From contig PFMK01000048.1 of NCBI GenBank assembly GCA_002785215.1, positions 1 through 9,485 of the forward strand: 9,485 nucleotides of DNA, read 5' to 3'. The notes under the pieces are model-generated. The model did not search any database. It worked only from the letters and a program-made list of their open reading frames with translations, and had not been told where the DNA came from. Shown piece after piece: positions 5,462 through 9,485 of this stretch; the stretch's first letter is position 1, and every line of letters starts with the position of its first letter. Origin of the DNA: Candidatus Gottesmanbacteria bacterium CG_4_10_14_0_8_um_filter_37_24. Its GTDB lineage: Bacteria > Patescibacteriota > Microgenomatia > 2-02-FULL-39-11. The position numbers and the translations under genes are program-made.

Positions 5462-6874
5462 GTGATTCCTATTATGCCGTATACTTCTTTAAATAGCTTA
5501 TCTTCCTACCGGTACGGATTTCATAAACCGGAAAAGTATTTTTATAAATCAAAAAAGGGCCTGTCGGAAAAAACAGTTGAAGAAATCTCCGGCATAAAAA
5601 ACGAGCCTGATTGGATGAGGGAATACAGGCTCAAAGCATTAAAGGTGTTTTGTAAAAAGAAACTGCCATCCTGGGGAGGAGATCTTGGTAAAATCAACTT
5701 CGATGATATTTATTATTATATAAAACCTACAGAAAATAAGGTATCAAGTTGGAAGGATTTGCCCGCAGAAATAAAAGATACTTACGATAAAATCGGCATT
5801 CCTGAGGCGGAAAAGAAATTTTTAGGCGGTATAAGTGCCCAGTATGAAAGTGAAGTAGTATATAAAAGTATAAAAAAGGCTTTATCAAAAAAAGGTGTTG
5901 TTTTTCTGGATATGGATTCAGGTCTGAGGGAGTATGCTTCCTTAGTGAAAGAATATTTCGGTACAGTGGTACCTATGGAAGATAATAAATTTGCGGCGTT
6001 AAACAGTGCCGTCTGGTCGGGAGGGTCATTTATCTATGTGCCCAAGGGCGTTAAAGTTGATTTACCGTTGCAGGCATATTTCCGGATTAACGCAGCTAAT
6101 ATGGGCCAGTTTGAAAGGACATTAATTATTGCTGACAGCGGTAGTTTTGTCCATTATGTCGAAGGTTGTACGGCCCCGATATATTCTACCGATTCCCTGC
6201 ACTCGGCGGTGGTGGAAATAATTGTAAAAAAGGGAGCCAGGGTCAGATATTCCACAATCCAGAATTGGTCTAAAAATGTCTATAACCTGGTGACAAAAAG
6301 GATGAGAGTGGAGGAAGAAGGTATAGGTGAATGGGTGGATGGCAATATCGGTAGTAAACTGACCATGAAGTATCCGTCGGTATATCTCGTTGGGAAGGGA
6401 GCACGGGGAGAAATATTATCGGTAGCTTATGCGGGTAAAGACGCACACCAGGATGCAGGAGGTAAAGTGATACACATCGCTCCATTTACCACTTCCAAAA
6501 TCACTTCCAAATCCGTGAGCGTGGACGGTGGAAGAACTTCTTATAGGGGACTTGTTCAGGTTCTGCCAAGCGCTTTGCATAGCAAGACTAAAGTAGTTTG
6601 TGATGCTTTGATTATCGACAGCAAGTCAAGATCAGATACTTACCCAACCATGGATATAAGAACATCTAAAACTCAAGTAGAACACGAGGCGACCGTCTCG
6701 AGGATCGGGGATGAACAACTTTTTTATCTGCAGAGTAGAGGGTTAAAAAAAGAAGAAGCGGAGGCCATGATAGTAAACGGATTCATCGAGCCGATCGTAA
6801 AAGAGCTGCCTTTGGAATATGCAGTGGAATTAAACAGGCTTATTTTATTGGAGATGGATGGTAGTGTAGGGTGA
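5462..6874 (+). CDS. sufB: SufB, Fe-S cluster scaffold subunit
   Basis: A 470-residue (from GTG) full-length SufB, the core scaffold on which the nascent cluster is built with SufC and SufD. It has the N-terminal signature YGFHKPEKY and the WGGDL and DDIYYYIKP segments, then the beta-helix, then a C-terminal helical region. Key residues by alignment with E. coli: Cys236 in VEGCTAP (Cys254, sulfur entry), Cys380 in VVCDALIID (Cys405, cluster site) and Glu409 in VEHEATVS (Glu434). The start is uncertain: GTG at 5462 or ATG at 5474, four codons later, neither with an SD. The family alignment begins after both, so it cannot decide; ATG 5474 is an equally good choice. The gap to sufC is 16 nt and to sufD 9 nt. 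Confidence 0.96.
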   Translation: MIPIMPYTSLNSLSSYRYGFHKPEKYFYKSKKGLSEKTVEEISGIKNEPDWMREYRLKALKVFCKKKLPSWGGDLGKINFDDIYYYIKPTENKVSSWKDLPAEIKDTYDKIGIPEAEKKFLGGISAQYESEVVYKSIKKALSKKGVVFLDMDSGLREYASLVKEYFGTVVPMEDNKFAALNSAVWSGGSFIYVPKGVKVDLPLQAYFRINAANMGQFERTLIIADSGSFVHYVEGCTAPIYSTDSLHSAVVEIIVKKGARVRYSTIQNWSKNVYNLVTKRMRVEEEGIGEWVDGNIGSKLTMKYPSVYLVGKGARGEILSVAYAGKDAHQDAGGKVIHIAPFTTSKITSKSVSVDGGRTSYRGLVQVLPSALHSKTKVVCDALIIDSKSRSDTYPTMDIRTSKTQVEHEATVSRIGDEQLFYLQSRGLKKEEAEAMIVNGFIEPIVKELPLEYAVELNRLILLEMDGSVG

Positions 6875-6883
6875 GACAATCTT

Positions 6884-7612
6884 ATGATAGATAATGACAC
6901 ATCAGAGTGTAATCAGAAAACAATGGAAGAAAAATTAGAGGAATTGATCCTTATAGATAACCTGAAGAAAAAATATGAATTTAATATTAATTCCGGGGAA
7001 AACAAAACATTTGTATTTTTTTTGATAAACGGGGAAAATTATGAAGGAGAGATAAAAGTACTTATCCAAGGTAAAAACACTAAAGTACAAATATTGGGAA
7101 TAATAATCGGATATAAAAATCAGCAGATAAAAATTATTACTTTACAAGATCATCTGGCAGGAGAAAGTACCAGTGATTTATACGTCAAATCAGCACTTTT
7201 TGACAATGCGAAGTTCAGTTATGAAGGTATGATTAGAATTGAGAAGAATGCCCAAAAATCCGACGCTTACCAGAAAAATCAGAATTTAATACTGTCTCAA
7301 AAAGCAAATGCCAATACAAAACCTCATTTGGAAATCCTGGCAAATGAAGTACGATGTACTCACGCGGTAACTGTAGGAGATATAAGTGATGATTTACTGT
7401 ATTACCTTAATACCAGAGGTTTAAATAAATTACAGGCGAAATATTTGATATTAAGCGGATATTTTGAAGAGATTTTGCAAAGGATTAAAGATATTAAAAT
7501 AAGAAACAGACTAAAGAAAAATCTGCACAATAAATTATTGAAGCTCTTCGGTCTAAAGATCGGAGAATCTATACGGTTAATAGCTTCAATCCGTCCGAAG
7601 CAGAAAGACTAA
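6884..7612 (+). CDS. sufD: Minimal SufD, N-terminally reduced SUF scaffold subunit
   Basis: A 242-residue SufD homologue; usual SufD proteins have about 400-450 residues. The first 30 residues are charged and helical. Beta-helix sequence begins at about residue 33, so the normal N-terminal helical domain and part of the beta-helix are absent. The C-terminal core is clear: KSALFDNAKFSYEG (102-115), KSDAYQKNQNLILS (125-138), TKPHLEILANEVRCTHAVTVG (145-165) and YYLNTRGL. His160 in VRCTH corresponds to E. coli SufD His360, which with the SufB cysteine (Cys380 here) forms the proposed cluster assembly site. The gene is intact with only 9 nt after sufB, so it is not a split fragment. Codons look more AT-rich than in sufB. 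It probably still pairs with SufB and SufC. Confidence 0.85.
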   Translation: MIDNDTSECNQKTMEEKLEELILIDNLKKKYEFNINSGENKTFVFFLINGENYEGEIKVLIQGKNTKVQILGIIIGYKNQQIKIITLQDHLAGESTSDLYVKSALFDNAKFSYEGMIRIEKNAQKSDAYQKNQNLILSQKANANTKPHLEILANEVRCTHAVTVGDISDDLLYYLNTRGLNKLQAKYLILSGYFEEILQRIKDIKIRNRLKKNLHNKLLKLFGLKIGESIRLIASIRPKQKD

Positions 7613-7624
7613 GCATCTATTCAC

Positions 7625-7633
7625 TGTTATAAA
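7625..7633 (+). promoter_or_regulatory. Possible internal extended -10 before the Rieske gene
   Basis: TGTTATAAA is an extended -10 of the same TGTTAT type as at 84-92 and 4235-4243. It lies in the only sizeable gap inside the suf operon (7613-7688). No good -35 accompanies it, so an internal promoter for Rieske-sufS-sufU is only a possibility. Confidence 0.22.
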
Positions 7634-7650
7634 GCCGTGGTTTTCTGCGT

Positions 7651-7682
7651 AGGAGGAATAAAACTGATAATAGAGAAAGGAG
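7651..7682 (+). promoter_or_regulatory. Tandem Shine-Dalgarno sequences before the Rieske gene
   Basis: AAAGGAG (7676-7682) sits 6 nt before the ATG at 7689 and fixes that start. A stronger AGGAGG (7651-7656) lies 25 nt further up with no ATG, GTG or TTG at a suitable distance. A CTG at 7664 would open a 13-codon frame overlapping the Rieske start. These are the only strong SD sequences in the window. Confidence 0.6.
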
Positions 7683-7688
7683 AAAAAT

Positions 7689-7997
7689 ATGTCCAAGTTA
7701 ATTAAGTTAGCTGCAGTAAGCGATATTACCAATGGTAAAATGAAAGAATATAAAGTAGAGGATAAACGTATCACCATAGCAAATATTAATGGTAGTTTTC
7801 ATGCTTTTTCTGCCCTTTGTACGCATGCAGAGTGTTCTTTGGCTGGAGGTTTTCTGGACGGTAAGGCGGTAACTTGTTATTGTCACGGAGCCCAGTTTGA
7901 TCTTCAAACAGGAAAAGTACTTGCTTCTCCTGCCACGAAACCTTTAACAATTTATAAAGTGAAGATTGAAAAAGAGGATATTTTTGTAGAGATATAA
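7689..7997 (+). CDS. Rieske [2Fe-2S] ferredoxin in the suf operon
   Basis: A 102-residue soluble Rieske-type ferredoxin, similar to the small ferredoxin subunits of aromatic-ring dioxygenases and NirD-like proteins. The cluster ligands are Cys44 and His46 (CTH) and Cys63 and His66 (CYCH); two cysteines bind one iron and two histidines the other. The intervening segment SLAGGFLDGKAVT and the following GAQFDLQTGKVLASPATKPL are standard for the family. No signal peptide or membrane anchor is seen, so it acts in the cytosol. No oxygenase is nearby; the neighbours are sufD (76 nt upstream) and sufS (5 nt downstream). It may carry electrons for cluster assembly or be a client. It is unusual here in having a strong SD. 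Confidence 0.93.
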   Translation: MSKLIKLAAVSDITNGKMKEYKVEDKRITIANINGSFHAFSALCTHAECSLAGGFLDGKAVTCYCHGAQFDLQTGKVLASPATKPLTIYKVKIEKEDIFVEI

Positions 7998-8002
7998 TAT
8001 AT

Positions 8003-9232
8003 ATGTTTGATGTAGCCAGTATCCGTAATGACTTTCCGATATTAAAAAGGAAGATAAACGGTAAACCGTTGGTTTATCTTGACAATGCCGCAACAACCCA
8101 AAAGCCTAAACAGGTAATAGACGCTCTTGTCTCCTATTATGAGAACCATAATGCAAATATCCACAGGGGAATCCATACTTTGGCTGAAGAAGCTACAGCT
8201 ATGTATGAAGAGGCAAGGGAGAAAATCGCCAAATTTATAGGAGCAAGATCTTCCAAGGAAATTGTATTTGTCCGGAATTCTACGGAAGCCATCAACCTTG
8301 TAGCATATAGTTGGGGTAGAACGTTCTTAAACAGGGGAGATGAAATCATACTTTCAGAAAGCGAACATCACTCAAATCTCGTACCCTGGCAGATTCTGTC
8401 TTCTGAAAAAGGATTAAAACTCAGGTTTGTGGGTGTGGATGAAAACGGTTATCTGGAAATTCCTAAATTGGAGAAACTGATAAACAAAAGAACAAAACTC
8501 ATTGCAATCGTACATGTTTCAAATGTATTAGGGACGATAAATCCGGTTGAAAAAATAGGAAAAATGTTACATAAAAAAGGAGTCCGTTTTCTCGTAGACG
8601 GTGCTCAAAGCGTACCCAGAATGCCCATCAAAGTTGTAGAACTTAATTGTGATTTTCTCGTTGCGTCAAGCCATAAAATGCTGGGACCGACAGGAGTGGG
8701 ATTCCTTTATGCAAAAGAAGAGCTGCTTAAAGAAATGCCGCCTTTTTTAGGAGGAGGGGACATGATAAAGGCAGTCTACTTGGATCATTCTAAGTGGAAC
8801 GACATTCCGTATAAATTTGAAGCAGGAACACCGGATATTGCAGGTTCTATCGGTTTCGGGAAAGCTATCGATTATCTGACTTCACTTGGTATGGAAAATG
8901 TCTTTATGCATGAAAAAAAGTTAACGGATTATGCTCTGCGTAAACTTCTGGAAATCAGAGATGTTACTCTTTACGGACCGGAAGATACGGCTAGTAAAAC
9001 CGGCGTCATCAGTTTTAATATCAAAGGTATACATCCTCATGACGTGGCTCAGTCACTGGATAGGGAGGGGATTGCCGTGAGAAGCGGTTTTCATTGTGCT
9101 ATGCCTCTTCATCAGAAATTGAAGCTGTCGGCAACCTGCCGTGCGAGCTTTTATATTTACAATACATTTGAGGAAATAGACAAATTAATTATAGGCATTG
9201 ATAAGTTAAGAACATTTTTCAGTAAATCATAA
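8003..9232 (+). CDS. sufS: SufS, group II cysteine desulfurase
   Basis: A 409-residue PLP-dependent enzyme that removes sulfur from L-cysteine, leaving alanine and a persulfide on its active-site cysteine. Visible features: YLDNAATTQKP (25-35), the PLP-stacking histidine in SESEHHSNLVPW (His122), Asp199 in VDGAQS, the Schiff-base Lys225 in SSHKMLGPTG, and the catalytic Cys365 in RSGFHCAMP. The RSGFHCA motif and SATCRASFYIYNT near the C-terminus identify the SufS/group II class and exclude IscS. Length equals the family norm of about 405-415. The usual second residue of the GHHCA motif is Phe here. It is followed after 1 nt by sufU, its likely sulfur acceptor. No SD precedes the ATG. Assignment is firm. 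Confidence 0.97.
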   Translation: MFDVASIRNDFPILKRKINGKPLVYLDNAATTQKPKQVIDALVSYYENHNANIHRGIHTLAEEATAMYEEAREKIAKFIGARSSKEIVFVRNSTEAINLVAYSWGRTFLNRGDEIILSESEHHSNLVPWQILSSEKGLKLRFVGVDENGYLEIPKLEKLINKRTKLIAIVHVSNVLGTINPVEKIGKMLHKKGVRFLVDGAQSVPRMPIKVVELNCDFLVASSHKMLGPTGVGFLYAKEELLKEMPPFLGGGDMIKAVYLDHSKWNDIPYKFEAGTPDIAGSIGFGKAIDYLTSLGMENVFMHEKKLTDYALRKLLEIRDVTLYGPEDTASKTGVISFNIKGIHPHDVAQSLDREGIAVRSGFHCAMPLHQKLKLSATCRASFYIYNTFEEIDKLIIGIDKLRTFFSKS

Positions 9233-9233
9233 A

Positions 9234-9485
9234 ATGGATAATATTTATCGGGAAGTAATTTTAGATCATTATAAAAATCCCAGAAACTTCGGAAAGATGC
9301 AAAAAGCAAACGCATCATACGAGGAACATAATCCTCTATGCGGAGACAAGATAATAATTCAGGTAAAACTCAATAAAAATGATCCCGGTTTATCTAATCT
9401 CAGCAATAAATCCGCTTTTATCCGTCAAAACAGAACGATAAGCGATATCAGGTTTTCCGGAGAAGGTTGTGCCATATCTGTGGCT
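9234..9485 (+). CDS. sufU: SufU-like sulfur-transfer/scaffold protein (3' end outside window)
   Basis: The first 84 codons of a SufU/IscU-type protein, open to the window end. It begins MDNIYREVILDHYKNPRNFG, a clear family N-terminus. NPLCGD (33-38) gives Cys36 and Asp38, and GEGCAIS (76-82) gives Cys79; these match Cys41, Asp43 and Cys66 of B. subtilis SufU, which bind zinc and accept sulfur from SufS. The spacing between the two cysteines is 43 residues against 25 in B. subtilis, because of an extra segment at about 47-67 rich in Asn, Ser and Lys. The start lies 1 nt after the sufS stop. The third cysteine and the region that separates SufU from IscU are not visible, so the SufU name rests partly on operon context. 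Confidence 0.88.
   Translation, partial: MDNIYREVILDHYKNPRNFGKMQKANASYEEHNPLCGDKIIIQVKLNKNDPGLSNLSNKSAFIRQNRTISDIRFSGEGCAISVA

Larger units (their letters stand above)
4268..9485 (+). other. suf operon: rrf2-sufC-sufB-sufD(short)-Rieske-sufS-sufU
   Basis: Seven consecutive + strand genes for iron-sulfur cluster assembly. Spacing is -4, 16, 9, 76, 5 and 1 nt, so a single transcript from the promoter at 4202-4243 is likely. No sufE is present; SufU fills the sulfur-transfer place. A Rieske gene beside sufD and sufS is also known from actinobacterial suf operons. The operon continues beyond the window, since sufU is cut. Confidence 0.85.

Noticed and set aside
6884..7612. sufD as a frameshifted pseudogene or fragment
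   Set aside because: The frame is uninterrupted, starts with ATG, follows sufB by 9 nt, and keeps the conserved core and histidine. No missing half lies next to it.
105..9485. Alternative genetic code with TGA read as Gly, as in some CPR lineages
   Set aside because: TGA ends the NUDIX, rrf2 and sufB genes exactly where the families end and neighbours begin, so it is a true stop.

Overview
The window comes from an AT-rich (about 40% GC by eye), gene-dense bacterial chromosome. Genes are packed with gaps of 1 to 16 nt or 4-nt ATGA overlaps. Standard stop codons are used, and TGA is a real stop in at least three genes. Most starts have no recognisable Shine-Dalgarno (SD) sequence, and two transcripts look almost leaderless. 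This style, plus a shortened SufD, would fit a Candidate Phyla Radiation/Patescibacteria (Microgenomates-like) lineage. That assignment is an inference from style and gene repertoire, not a demonstrated one.

Left part (1-3481, + strand): a short upstream region with two interleaved inverted repeats and an extended -10 promoter leads into a tight run of five genes. These are a LOG-family phosphoribohydrolase, a Cof-type HAD phosphatase, a NUDIX protein built like isopentenyl-diphosphate isomerase but without its catalytic cysteine, an EamA/DMT transporter, and a small DEDDy 3'-5' exonuclease. They share no obvious pathway. A convergent dedA-family membrane gene (3478-4149, - strand) meets this run tail to tail, and the two stop codons share one TTAA.

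Right part (4150-9485): a divergent intergenic region carries a clear dedA promoter on the - strand and, on the + strand, an extended -10 promoter buried in a 29-bp imperfect palindrome just upstream of an IscR-like Rrf2 regulator. From there runs a complete SUF iron-sulfur cluster operon: rrf2, sufC, sufB, a minimal sufD, a Rieske [2Fe-2S] ferredoxin, sufS and sufU (cut by the window edge). SufS takes sulfur from cysteine and SufU presumably relays it. SufB, SufC and SufD form the ATP-driven scaffold, and the Rieske protein could supply electrons or be a client. The Rrf2 protein probably senses cluster status and represses its own promoter.

The most unusual points are: (1) SufD is only 242 residues, lacks the N-terminal half, yet keeps the cluster-ligand histidine; (2) SufU carries an insertion of about 18 residues between its first two conserved cysteines; (3) an IDI-like NUDIX protein has an intact metal site but Val in place of the catalytic Cys; (4) a dyad overlaps the -10 of the suf promoter; (5) the Rieske gene alone has strong SD sequences, in fact two. 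I found no CRISPR array, transposon, tRNA, rRNA or wholly unknown multi-gene system.
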